From: an uncultured Prevotella sp.
GTDB lineage: Bacteria > Bacteroidota > Bacteroidia > Bacteroidales > Bacteroidaceae
Assembly: GCA_937877685.1 (NCBI GenBank)
Contig: CALFGU010000085.1
Span: 1 to 37,030, forward strand
Direction: 5' to 3'
DNA length: 37,030 nucleotides
Every line of letters begins with the position of its first letter. Positions within the stretch are counted from its first letter, which is position 1. Both the position numbers and the translations under genes were made by a program. Shown here one piece after another: positions 16,199 to 24,129 of the stretch. A model generated the notes under the pieces. The model did no database searches and was not told where the DNA came from. It saw nothing but the letters and a program-made list of their open reading frames with translations.

Positions 16199-16455
16199 AT
16201 GATAGTTTGTGTTCAATCTATGTTCAGATATACCATAAATATTCTGATTAGAAATAAGACGTTGTACATCATACTAATGCTTTTTCTTATGTCTTAAATA
16301 AATTCTTCCAATTAAGAGATTGTTTTTTGTAAGTGTCGGTGAATTAAAATTAAAGTTTAAAAGAGGTTGGTGAAAGAATCGTTCTTCTCATCATGGTTTT
16401 TGTTTCCAAGAATAATAGTGTGAAAAGAAGATACATTAACTAAAAAATGGAAATG

Positions 16456-16510
16456 CCCTCAAAAAAATAGTGAAATTTATTTGAGGGATAAAAACTTGTT
16501 TTTAATTTTG
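16456..16510 (+). promoter_or_regulatory. Candidate recQ promoter overlapping an inverted repeat
   Basis: CCCTCAAAAAAAT (16456-16468) and ATTTATTTGAGGG (16475-16487) form an inverted repeat with one mismatch around a 6-nt centre. Its right arm contains TTG (16481-16483). Nineteen bases later is TAATTTTG (16503-16510), a match to the Bacteroidetes -7 box. Transcription would begin near 16517, about 50 nt before recQ. The remainder of the gap (16199-16455) is AT-rich, and I see no gene in it. Confidence 0.5.
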
Positions 16511-16568
16511 TTTTTGAAATGCTTGCATTCGTCCCTTTTTATAGTTCTTTCAGACAACTTAATCAACT

Positions 16569-18749
16569 ATGAAAAAACAGATTGACTTACTCCAACCGCT
16601 CAAAACCTATTTTGGCTTTGACCAATTTAAGCACAATCAAGAAGATATTATTCGTAGTCTTCTTGATGGGCGTGACGTTTTTGTGCTGATGCCTACTGGA
16701 GGAGGTAAGTCAATGTGTTACCAACTCCCTGCCATGCTTATGGATGGTACTGCTATCGTGATTTCACCGCTTATTGCGCTTATGAAAAATCAGGTAGATG
16801 TTATTCGGCATAACTCTGATGACGATGGAGTAGCACACTTTATTAATTCATCTTTGAACAAGTCGCAAATTGATAAAGTAAAAAGTGACATACAGAAGGG
16901 AGTTACAAAACTTCTTTATGTTGCCCCTGAAACCTTGACTAAGGAGGAACATGTTGCCTTTTTGAAAGGTATTAAAATCTCATTCTATGCGATTGATGAA
17001 GCTCATTGTATTTCGGAATGGGGACATGACTTCCGCCCAGAATATCGCAAGATTCGTCCTATTGTCAACGAGATTGGTGTAGCACCCATTATTGCGCTTA
17101 CTGCCACAGCTACGGAGAAAGTTAGAAGTGACATCAAGAAAAGTTTGGGAATGACGAACGTTGCTGAATTTAGCAGTTCGTTTAACCGTGCAAATCTTTA
17201 TTATGAAGTGCGCCCCAAGACGAACCAAGTGGATAAGGATATTATCCGTTTTATCAAACAACATCCAGGGCGTAGTGGGATTGTTTATTGCTTAAGTAGA
17301 AAGAAAGTTGAAGAACTTGCAGAAGTGTTGCGCACTAACGATATAAAGGCGCAAGCTTATCACGCGGGGATGGATGCAGCTACGCGTAGTCAGACGCAAG
17401 ACGCATTCTTGATGGAGGATATTGATGTTATTGTGGCTACAATCGCTTTTGGTATGGGTATTGATAAACCCGACGTGCGATTCGTTATTCACTATGAAAT
17501 CCCCAAAAGTCTCGAAGGTTATTATCAAGAGACAGGGCGTGCAGGGCGTGACGGTGGTGAAGGAATCTGTTTGGCATTCTATTCGCATAAGGACCTCCAA
17601 AAATTAGAGAAATTCATGGTGGACAAACCTGTTGCAGAGCAAGAAATTGGTAAACAACTTTTAAAAGAAACTGCAAGCTACGCAGAAAGTTCCATCTGTC
17701 GAAGAAAATTGATTCTGCATTATTTCGGGGAATCCTATGAACCCGAAAATTGCCATAATTGTGACAACTGCTTAAATCCAAAGAAAAAAGTGGAAGCAAA
17801 AGATTATTTATGCAAGGCGCTTGAAGCTGTAATTGCAACAAAGGAAAATTTCAATGACGAGTATATTATCGATATATTATTGGGTAATGAAACAGATGAA
17901 GTGCTCGCCCATCATCATGAAGACTTAGATGTCTTTGCATCGCTTGAAGATCTTGATGAAAAAACTCTTACACCTGTAATCAAACAAGCCGTCATTAGTG
18001 GTTATTTTGAAAAAGATGTTGATAATGTCGGTGTCTTAAAAGTAACTAAGGCGGGTAAGGCATTCCTTAAGTCACCTAAGTCATTCACAATCGTTGAAGA
18101 TCATGATTACGATGAAATAGAGGAAGAAGAACCCGTGCAGAGTGGCGGAGCATGTGCTGTAGATCCCGTTCTTTATGACATGATAAAGGACCTTCGTAAG
18201 CGTATGGCTAAGGATTTGAATGTGCCTCCTTATGTTATTTTCCAAGACGCTTCTCTTGAAGCAATGGCAACTATCTACCCTCAAACAATTAAGGAGTTAG
18301 AAAATATTCCTGGAGTTGGGGCTGGTAAGGCAAAGCGCTATGGAGATGAATTCTGTAAACTTATTAAGAAGCATTGTGAAGATAATGAAATTGAGCGTCC
18401 CGAAGATCTTCGCATTCGCACTGTTGCTAATAAGTCAAAACTTAAGGTGAGCATCATTCAAGCTATTGACCGCAAAGTGATGCTTGATGACCTTGCTGAA
18501 GGTAAGGGTATTGACTTCACCGAACTCCTGGATGAGATTGAAGCAATTGTTTATTCAGGCACAAAAATTAATATTGACTATTTCATTGAAGAAATTCTTG
18601 ATGACGAGCATATTGATGATATTTATGGTTATTTCAAAGAATCTGAAACCGATGATATAGATGACGCTCTTGATGAATTAGGCGCAGATTATTCAGAGGA
18701 GGAAATACGCCTTGTCCGCATCAAGTTTATTTCAGAAATGGCAAACTAA
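16569..18749 (+). CDS. recQ: ATP-dependent DNA helicase RecQ
   Basis: 3'-5' DNA helicase for recombination and replication-fork repair. The superfamily-2 motifs are in order: FDQFKHNQ, Walker A MPTGGGKSMCYQLP, DEAH box AIDEAHCISEWGHDFR, TATAT, and motif VI QETGRAGRDG. The RecQ zinc site is CRRK...CHNCDNC near residues 380-405. A winged-helix RQC region follows. The HRDC domain spans about 530-605 (DPVLYDMIKDLRKRMA, NIPGVGAGKAKRYG). The last 110-120 residues are an acidic extension that makes it 726 aa against 609 in E. coli; longer RecQ proteins of this kind are common in Bacteroidetes. glnS starts 27 nt after its stop, so read-through is likely. Confidence 0.96.
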   Translation: MKKQIDLLQPLKTYFGFDQFKHNQEDIIRSLLDGRDVFVLMPTGGGKSMCYQLPAMLMDGTAIVISPLIALMKNQVDVIRHNSDDDGVAHFINSSLNKSQIDKVKSDIQKGVTKLLYVAPETLTKEEHVAFLKGIKISFYAIDEAHCISEWGHDFRPEYRKIRPIVNEIGVAPIIALTATATEKVRSDIKKSLGMTNVAEFSSSFNRANLYYEVRPKTNQVDKDIIRFIKQHPGRSGIVYCLSRKKVEELAEVLRTNDIKAQAYHAGMDAATRSQTQDAFLMEDIDVIVATIAFGMGIDKPDVRFVIHYEIPKSLEGYYQETGRAGRDGGEGICLAFYSHKDLQKLEKFMVDKPVAEQEIGKQLLKETASYAESSICRRKLILHYFGESYEPENCHNCDNCLNPKKKVEAKDYLCKALEAVIATKENFNDEYIIDILLGNETDEVLAHHHEDLDVFASLEDLDEKTLTPVIKQAVISGYFEKDVDNVGVLKVTKAGKAFLKSPKSFTIVEDHDYDEIEEEEPVQSGGACAVDPVLYDMIKDLRKRMAKDLNVPPYVIFQDASLEAMATIYPQTIKELENIPGVGAGKAKRYGDEFCKLIKKHCEDNEIERPEDLRIRTVANKSKLKVSIIQAIDRKVMLDDLAEGKGIDFTELLDEIEAIVYSGTKINIDYFIEEILDDEHIDDIYGYFKESETDDIDDALDELGADYSEEEIRLVRIKFISEMAN

Positions 18750-18776
18750 AATCCACACAGACTTAACTTATAGAAA

Positions 18777-20528
18777 ATGACAAACGTAGAAATTAAGGAC
18801 GAACCTAAAAAGTCGTTGAACTTCATAGAAAAGATTGTTCAGAATGACCTTGCAGAGGGTAAAAACGGAGGACGACTTCAAACGCGCTTCCCGCCTGAAC
18901 CCAATGGTTATCTTCACATTGGTCATGCCAAGGCTATTGCAATGGACTTTGGAATTGCCGAAAAATTTGGTGGTCAGTGTTACCTTCGTATGGATGACAC
19001 CAACCCCCAGAAGGAAGACCTTGAATACGTACGTGCCATTGAAGAAGACATTCAGTGGCTCGGTTATAAGTGGGGCAAGATTTGCTATGCCAGCGACTAT
19101 TTCCAGGATCTTTGGGATTTTGCCGAATGGTGCATTCTGACGGGAAAGGCTTATGTAGATGAGCAAACTTCTGAAGAAATTGCAGCACAAAAAGGAACAC
19201 CTACTGAACCAGGAAAAAATAGTCCATATCGTGATCGTCCGGCTGAAGAAAGTTTGCAACTTTTCCGCGAAATGAATAGCGGTAATGTTGAACCAGGCAA
19301 AATGATTCTTCGTGCGAAGATTGATATGGCGAGCCCCAATATGCACTTCCGCGATCCTATTATGTACCGTGTGCTTAATCTTCCTCACTGGCGTACTGGT
19401 AACAAGTGGAATGCCTATCCCATGTATGACTTTACACACGGTCAAAGCGACTATTTGGAGGGTGTCACTCACTCTATTTGTACCCTTGAATTTGTGCCTC
19501 ACCGTGACCTTTACGATCTTTTCGTGACCTGGATTAAGGAATGGAAAGGCGATGAAGGAGATATTAATGACAATCGCCCCCGCCAGTTTGAGTTTAATAA
19601 ATTGAACTTAAACTACACTTTGATGTCAAAGCGCAACCTTCTCATTCTTACTAATGAGGGTGTTGTAGATGGATGGGATGACCCTCGTATGCCTACACTT
19701 TGTGGTATTCGTCGTCGTGGGTATAGTCCCCAGGCCATTCTTAACTTCATTGATAAGATAGGTTATACTACATTCGATGCACTTAATGACATTAAACTCA
19801 TGGAGGCTGCCTGTCGTGAAGATTTGAACCTTCGTGCGCAACGTGTAAGTGCCGTCGTTGATCCCGTTAAACTAATTATTGACAATTATCCTGAGGACCT
19901 TGTTGAAGAAATGAAAGCAGTCAACAATCCTGAGGATGAAAATTCTGAAACTCACATCATCCGTTTCAGTCGTGAACTCTATATCGAGCGTGACGACTTT
20001 ATGGAAGACGGCGGAAAGAAGTTTATGCGTCTCGGTCCTGGTAAGGAAGTGCGCTTAAAGAACGGTTATATCATTAAGTGTGACGAAGATCCTGCTAAGT
20101 GTATTGAGAAAGACGCCGAGGGAAACATCTTGTGCATTCATGCCACTTATGACCCAGAATCAAAGAGCGGCATGCCCGGTTCTGACCGAAAGATTAAGGG
20201 TAAGACCTTACATTGGGTAAGTACAAAGCATTGCATCCCCTGTGAAGTGCGTGACTATAGTTGTCTTTGGACATGCGAAAATCCCCGTGACGCCATTAAG
20301 CAATACGAAAAGGAAAACGGAGTGCGAGGCATTGACGCTATGCGTCCCTTCCTCAATCCCGATTCTTTAAAGGTCAACAAAAATGCATTCATTGAAGAAT
20401 GGGCGGCAACATTACCTCCCTACACGTATTTGCAGTTCCAGCGCATAGGTTATTATAATGTAGATAAAGACTCTACTTCTGAACATCCTATCTTCAATCG
20501 TACCGTAGGTCTGCGAGATACAAAGTAA
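18777..20528 (+). CDS. glnS: Glutaminyl-tRNA synthetase
   Basis: Class I aminoacyl-tRNA synthetase charging tRNA-Gln. The HIGH motif is in PPEPNGYLHIGHAKA near residues 40-54. The KMSKS motif appears as LMSKRNL near residue 284. DDTNPQKE and YDFTHGQSDYLEGVTHS are GlnS-type landmarks. The C-terminal anticodon-binding barrels are present (LRLGPGKEVRLKNGY-like segment RLGPGKEVRLKNGY). At 583 aa it is slightly longer than the E. coli enzyme. Presence of GlnS means this organism need not rely only on the amidotransferase route for Gln-tRNA. It lies 27 nt after recQ and ends at a strong terminator. Many codons end in C or favour a small set, consistent with high expression. Confidence 0.96.
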   Translation: MTNVEIKDEPKKSLNFIEKIVQNDLAEGKNGGRLQTRFPPEPNGYLHIGHAKAIAMDFGIAEKFGGQCYLRMDDTNPQKEDLEYVRAIEEDIQWLGYKWGKICYASDYFQDLWDFAEWCILTGKAYVDEQTSEEIAAQKGTPTEPGKNSPYRDRPAEESLQLFREMNSGNVEPGKMILRAKIDMASPNMHFRDPIMYRVLNLPHWRTGNKWNAYPMYDFTHGQSDYLEGVTHSICTLEFVPHRDLYDLFVTWIKEWKGDEGDINDNRPRQFEFNKLNLNYTLMSKRNLLILTNEGVVDGWDDPRMPTLCGIRRRGYSPQAILNFIDKIGYTTFDALNDIKLMEAACREDLNLRAQRVSAVVDPVKLIIDNYPEDLVEEMKAVNNPEDENSETHIIRFSRELYIERDDFMEDGGKKFMRLGPGKEVRLKNGYIIKCDEDPAKCIEKDAEGNILCIHATYDPESKSGMPGSDRKIKGKTLHWVSTKHCIPCEVRDYSCLWTCENPRDAIKQYEKENGVRGIDAMRPFLNPDSLKVNKNAFIEEWAATLPPYTYLQFQRIGYYNVDKDSTSEHPIFNRTVGLRDTK

Positions 20529-20576
20529 GGTCATAACGATTAGTTAACTCGCACAAGTGCTAGTTATAACATACAT

Positions 20577-20606
20577 AAAGGCAGGAGTCGATTGATTCCT
20601 GCCTTT
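20577..20606. terminator. Bidirectional terminator between glnS and the trmN6-like gene
   Basis: AAAGGCAGGA (20577-20586) pairs perfectly with TCCTGCCTTT (20597-20606). T-rich sequence follows on the plus strand (ATTCTCTTTT). The flanking genes converge here. Confidence 0.88.
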
Positions 20607-20628
20607 ATTCTCTTTTATTGACAACATG

Positions 20629-21333
20629 TTATTTATCTAAATAAAAATCCTTAGTGAGCGCTTTGTATGCTTCCGAACGTTCACCAGAGGGCGCGGCAAG
20701 GGTGAGTTCGTCGCGCAAAAGTGTATCTGTATGAATGCCCTTTTTGAAACACATAAGCATTCGTTTGGGTGCCTTACGTGGTATGGTTTTGACGGATGTG
20801 ATTCTCACGGGGGTAAAATGCTGGGTGATGCAAGCGCCAATGAATTCTTGAGCAACATCCGAAGGTAATATTACCGAAAAAGTACCTCCATCCGTAAGCA
20901 AACGAAATGCCGATTCAATCAATGCGTTAAGGGGTAGGGACGACGTGTGACGCGCACGATTACGCCCCTCTTCAGGACATTCTAACGCATTTTCAAAGAA
21001 GGGTGGGTTGCTAACGATTGTGTCAAATAGTTCTTGAGTAGAAAAATCAAGAATATTTGCATTGATAATTTGAATTCTAGACGCGTATGGTGAATTTTGT
21101 GCATTCTCTAATGCTTGTGAAGATGCCTCAGTGTCAAGTTCAACACCCACAATTTCTGCATCCGAACGTTGCGCCATCATGATGGCGACGAGTCCACTCC
21201 CAGTGCCAATGTCCAGGATGCGTTTGGATTTTTCTACTGGCGCCCATGCGCCGAGCAACACCCCATCTGTGCCCACCTTCATGGCACAACGGTCGTGATA
21301 AATGCGGAAGTTTTTAAAGTCGAAGTATGACAT
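20629..21333 (-). CDS. trmN6: tRNA1(Val) A37 N6-methyltransferase, TrmN6/YfiC type
   Basis: SAM-dependent methyltransferase that methylates N6 of adenosine 37 in a valine tRNA. The start FDFKNFRIYHDRCAMKVGTDGVLLGAW is typical of YfiC proteins. The SAM-binding motif is ILDIGTGSGLVAIMMAQR near residues 40-57. The catalytic amino-methylase motif is IVSNPPFFENAL near residues 105-116. Length, 234 aa, matches the family. It is a single minus-strand gene between plus-strand glnS and tgt. Its upstream region, shared with tgt, carries repeat array B. Substrate specificity is inferred from the family only. Confidence 0.9.
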   Translation of the reverse strand: MSYFDFKNFRIYHDRCAMKVGTDGVLLGAWAPVEKSKRILDIGTGSGLVAIMMAQRSDAEIVGVELDTEASSQALENAQNSPYASRIQIINANILDFSTQELFDTIVSNPPFFENALECPEEGRNRARHTSSLPLNALIESAFRLLTDGGTFSVILPSDVAQEFIGACITQHFTPVRITSVKTIPRKAPKRMLMCFKKGIHTDTLLRDELTLAAPSGERSEAYKALTKDFYLDK

Positions 21334-21382
21334 GAAGTGTGATTAAAGCGTTGTAAAAACGGGTAGGGTGATTTAGATGATA

Positions 21383-21460
21383 TTAAGTCAGACTTAGGAA
21401 AAATTAAGTGAGACTTAAGAAAAATTATTTGAGACTTAAGAAAAACTAAGTGAGACTTAA
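21383..21460. repeat. Tandem array B of 21-bp palindromic units (four copies)
   Basis: Four 15-nt cores start at 21383 (TTAAGTCAGACTTAG), 21404 (TTAAGTGAGACTTAA), 21425 (TTATTTGAGACTTAA) and 21446 (CTAAGTGAGACTTAA), exactly 21 bp apart. They are separated by G/A-rich spacers such as GAAAAA. The array is the reverse complement of array A. It lies in the 284-nt divergent gap between the trmN6-like gene and tgt, so it could affect either. Confidence 0.9.
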
Positions 21461-21585
21461 AAAATCGTCAAAGTAATCTTATTTTTGATGTTTCTAAAGA
21501 GATAGATCAAGAACAGTGATAAGCAAAATTACACTATTTTTGTGATATAAATGAGATGCGGTGGAGTAGATACACCTTTTTTTCT

Positions 21586-21593
21586 TAATTTTG
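21586..21593 (+). promoter_or_regulatory. Candidate -7 box for tgt
   Basis: TAATTTTG matches TAnnTTTG and lies 24 nt before the tgt ATG, giving a leader of about 17 nt. No clear TTG -33 element is present at the expected spacing. Array B ends about 125 nt upstream. Confidence 0.5.
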
Positions 21594-21617
21594 CATAAAT
21601 TATAATGTGAAAAATTC

Positions 21618-22754
21618 ATGCCACTAACGTTTAATCTTATTCATACAGATAGTCATAGCAATGCGCGTGCTGGACTTATTATTACGGATCATGGACAAAT
21701 TGAAACGCCCATTTTTATGCCCGTTGGCACAGTTGGGAGTGTAAAAGGCGTGCATCTTCATGAGATAAAGGAGGATATTCAAGCACAAATTATATTAGGC
21801 AATACGTATCATCTATATCTACGTCCAGGACTTGACATTATTGAGAAAGCAGGTGGCTTGCACAAATTTAATGGATTTGACCGCCCCATGTTGACAGACT
21901 CAGGCGGCTTTCAGGTCTTCTCGTTAACAGGTATTCGTAAACTTACGGCCGATGGATGTGAGTTTCGCTCGCATATCGACGGGAGCAAGCATTTCTTTAC
22001 GCCCGAAAAGGTGATGGATATTGAGCGTACGATTGGTGCCGACATTATGATGGCATTTGATGAATGCCCTCCTGGCACGGCGGATTATTCATACGCTCGC
22101 AAAAGTCTTGATTTAACTCACGACTGGTTAAAACGTTGCATCAAGCGATTTAATGAAACTGAACCAAAGTATGGTTATCATCAGTCACTTTTCCCAATCG
22201 TGCAAGGTTGTGTGTATAAAGATTTACGAAAAGAAAGTGCACGCTTCATGGCAGACTTTAATGCCGAAGGTTATGCCATTGGCGGACTTGCCGTAGGTGA
22301 ACCTGCTGAGCAGATGTATGAGATGATTGAGGTGGTTAATGAAGAATTGCCCACTGACCGTCCGCGATATTTGATGGGGGTTGGCACACCCATTAATATC
22401 CTCGAGGCAATTGAGCGAGGTGTTGACATGTTTGATTGTGTGATGCCTACGCGTAATGGTCGCAATGCTTGTCTCTTTACCTCAGAGGGCATTTTAAACA
22501 TGCGCAATGCGAAGTGGGCTGATGACTTTTCCCCAATCGACCCCATGGGGCATAGTTTTGTGGATACGCATTACACAAAGGCATATCTGCATCATCTTTA
22601 CAAAGCCAAGGAACTTTTGGCTCTGCAAATAGGTTCGATTCATAACCTTGCTTTCTATTTGTGGTTGGTGAAGGAAGCGCGTAAGCACATCCTTGATGGA
22701 ACGTTTGTGACGTGGAAGAAGATTATGGTGGAAAAATTAGGTAGAAGACTTTAA
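21618..22754 (+). CDS. tgt: tRNA-guanine transglycosylase Tgt, without the usual zinc cysteines
   Basis: Exchanges guanine 34 for a queuosine precursor in tRNAs with GUN anticodons. The TIM-barrel landmarks are TPIFMPVGTVGSVKG, NTYHLYLRPG, MLTDSGGFQVFSL (first catalytic Asp), GGLAVGEP and VDMFDCVMPTRNGRNA (nucleophilic Asp). Length, 378 aa, is normal. The CxCxxC zinc motif that bacterial TGT has before AYLHHL is replaced here by GHSFVDT; the later His of SIHNLAFY is kept. I believe related Bacteroidetes proteins share this, but cannot check. The downstream LptF/LptG gene is 127 nt away on the same strand. Whether it uses preQ1 or salvaged queuine cannot be told; no queC/D/E/F genes are in the window. 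Confidence 0.94.
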   Translation: MPLTFNLIHTDSHSNARAGLIITDHGQIETPIFMPVGTVGSVKGVHLHEIKEDIQAQIILGNTYHLYLRPGLDIIEKAGGLHKFNGFDRPMLTDSGGFQVFSLTGIRKLTADGCEFRSHIDGSKHFFTPEKVMDIERTIGADIMMAFDECPPGTADYSYARKSLDLTHDWLKRCIKRFNETEPKYGYHQSLFPIVQGCVYKDLRKESARFMADFNAEGYAIGGLAVGEPAEQMYEMIEVVNEELPTDRPRYLMGVGTPINILEAIERGVDMFDCVMPTRNGRNACLFTSEGILNMRNAKWADDFSPIDPMGHSFVDTHYTKAYLHHLYKAKELLALQIGSIHNLAFYLWLVKEARKHILDGTFVTWKKIMVEKLGRRL

Positions 22755-22881
22755 TTGTATTGGAATTTGGAGGAGATTTTTCTGAGTAGAAATACTCCAT
22801 GTCGTAAGTTTCCTCACCATCTAAACTCTCTTCTCCTGCAACTCCTCACTAATAACCTTTCTGCATATACCGCCTATATTT

Positions 22882-23991
22882 ATGATGAATCTCAACAAAA
22901 TAGGAATCTATAAGTTAGACCTCTACATCATCAAGAAGTTTCTAACGACCTACTTCTTCCTAATAACTATAATCATTACGATTGGAATCATTTTTGACTT
23001 CAATACGAATATCGACAAGTTGACGCAAAGTAATGCTACGACAGAGCAGATTATCTTTGATTATTACCTCAATTTCATACCTTACTTCATCAACCTCTTC
23101 AGTCCGCTATTTGTTTTTATCTCAGTAATCTTTTTTACTACAAAGTTGGCGGGCAATTCTGAGATTATCGCGATGAAGAGTGCAGGGATGAGTTTCTCGA
23201 GACTTCTACGTCCCTATATGATTTCTGCAGGTTTGATTGCGATTACCACTTTCCTTCTTGGTGCATACGTTATCCCTAAGGGAAATGTTGCGAAGGTGGA
23301 TTTCTATAACATGTATATCAAAAAGCGCAATATCACCGTTGCCGAGAACATTCAGATGCAAGTGGACACAGGCGTTATTGCTTATATCACGCGTTTTGAT
23401 AATGTGCGTAAGAGTGGTTATGGATTTTCGCTGGATAAGTTTGATGACAAGGATATGGTAAGTCACTTGACGGCGCAAACCATTCAATATGACACACTTG
23501 CCGATCGCCCTTATTCATGGACATTGCGTAATTACCAAATTCGCACAATGGTTGACGGACGAGAGGAAATAAAAAGTGGGTCGGTTATGGACACCGTAAT
23601 CTTTATGGAACCTAAGGATTTCTTCTACGTCAAAGGTCAGCAAGAAACCCTCACACTTCCCGAATTGAGCGAATTTATTGACAAACAGAAACTAAGAGGT
23701 GCTGCAGGAGTAAGTACGTTTGAAGTGGAATATCACAAACGTTTTGCATCGCCTTTTGCCGCATTTATTCTAACGCTCATTGGTGCGTCGCTTTCGGCGG
23801 AAAAACGCAAAGGTGGTATGGGATTCTCAATTGGTGTCGGTATTGCATTAAGTTTTACCTACATCATGTTCCAAACAATCTTTGCAACATTTGCTATTAA
23901 TGCTGGGTGGTCGGCCTTTATATCGACATGGATTCCTAATATAATCTTTGCAGGAATCGCATTCTGGCTTTATAAGCGCGCACCACAATAG
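22882..23991 (+). CDS. LptF/LptG family permease
   Basis: Inner-membrane subunit of the LPS export ABC transporter (YjgP/YjgQ family). It opens with the typical YKLDLYIIKKFLTTYFFLITIIITIGIIFDF. Six membrane helices are predicted: three in residues about 18-125, then a periplasmic beta-jellyroll (about 130-265), then three after residue 270, with the family landmark HKRFASPFAAFILTLIGASLSAEKRKGG. The 369-aa length matches. It follows tgt, a frequent neighbour in Bacteroidetes. I cannot decide between LptF and LptG. Two in-frame ATGs open the gene (22882, 22885); the choice does not change the domain. A stem-loop at 24007-24092 begins 16 nt after the stop. Confidence 0.92.
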   Translation: MMNLNKIGIYKLDLYIIKKFLTTYFFLITIIITIGIIFDFNTNIDKLTQSNATTEQIIFDYYLNFIPYFINLFSPLFVFISVIFFTTKLAGNSEIIAMKSAGMSFSRLLRPYMISAGLIAITTFLLGAYVIPKGNVAKVDFYNMYIKKRNITVAENIQMQVDTGVIAYITRFDNVRKSGYGFSLDKFDDKDMVSHLTAQTIQYDTLADRPYSWTLRNYQIRTMVDGREEIKSGSVMDTVIFMEPKDFFYVKGQQETLTLPELSEFIDKQKLRGAAGVSTFEVEYHKRFASPFAAFILTLIGASLSAEKRKGGMGFSIGVGIALSFTYIMFQTIFATFAINAGWSAFISTWIPNIIFAGIAFWLYKRAPQ

Positions 23992-24006
23992 ACATGTTAA
24001 ACAAGA

Positions 24007-24092
24007 AAAGATAAAAGAGCAAAGATTCTTAATGGGAGATGAAACGGCATAAGCGTGGAAATCTCATCGAAATGTCTTGCTCTTTTATCTTT
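24007..24092 (+). promoter_or_regulatory. Long-range stem-loop in the DEAD-box helicase leader (possible terminator/attenuator)
   Basis: AAAGATAAAAGAGCAAAGA (24007-24025) pairs with TCTTGCTCTTTTATCTTT (24075-24092), 18 bp with one bulged base. Inside, GAGAT (24036-24040) pairs with ATCTC (24061-24065). The right arm is followed by GCTTTTTATAAT. The structure lies 16 nt after the LptF/LptG stop and ends 38 nt before the helicase start, so it could end the upstream transcript or regulate the helicase. Confidence 0.6.
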
Positions 24093-24129
24093 GCTTTTTA
24101 TAATATTCTTAATTGCCTTAATATCAACT

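Noticed and set aside
18067..18083. Repeat-like sequence TTAAGTCACCTAAGTC inside recQ
   Set aside because: It is coding (KSPKS), single, and explained by codon choice; not counted as a member of the array family.
24055..24129. N-terminal hydrophobic extension of the RNA helicase, which would make it membrane-anchored
   Set aside because: Helicase homology starts at 24130, and the extension coincides with the leader stem-loop. Such an anchor is not known for this family.
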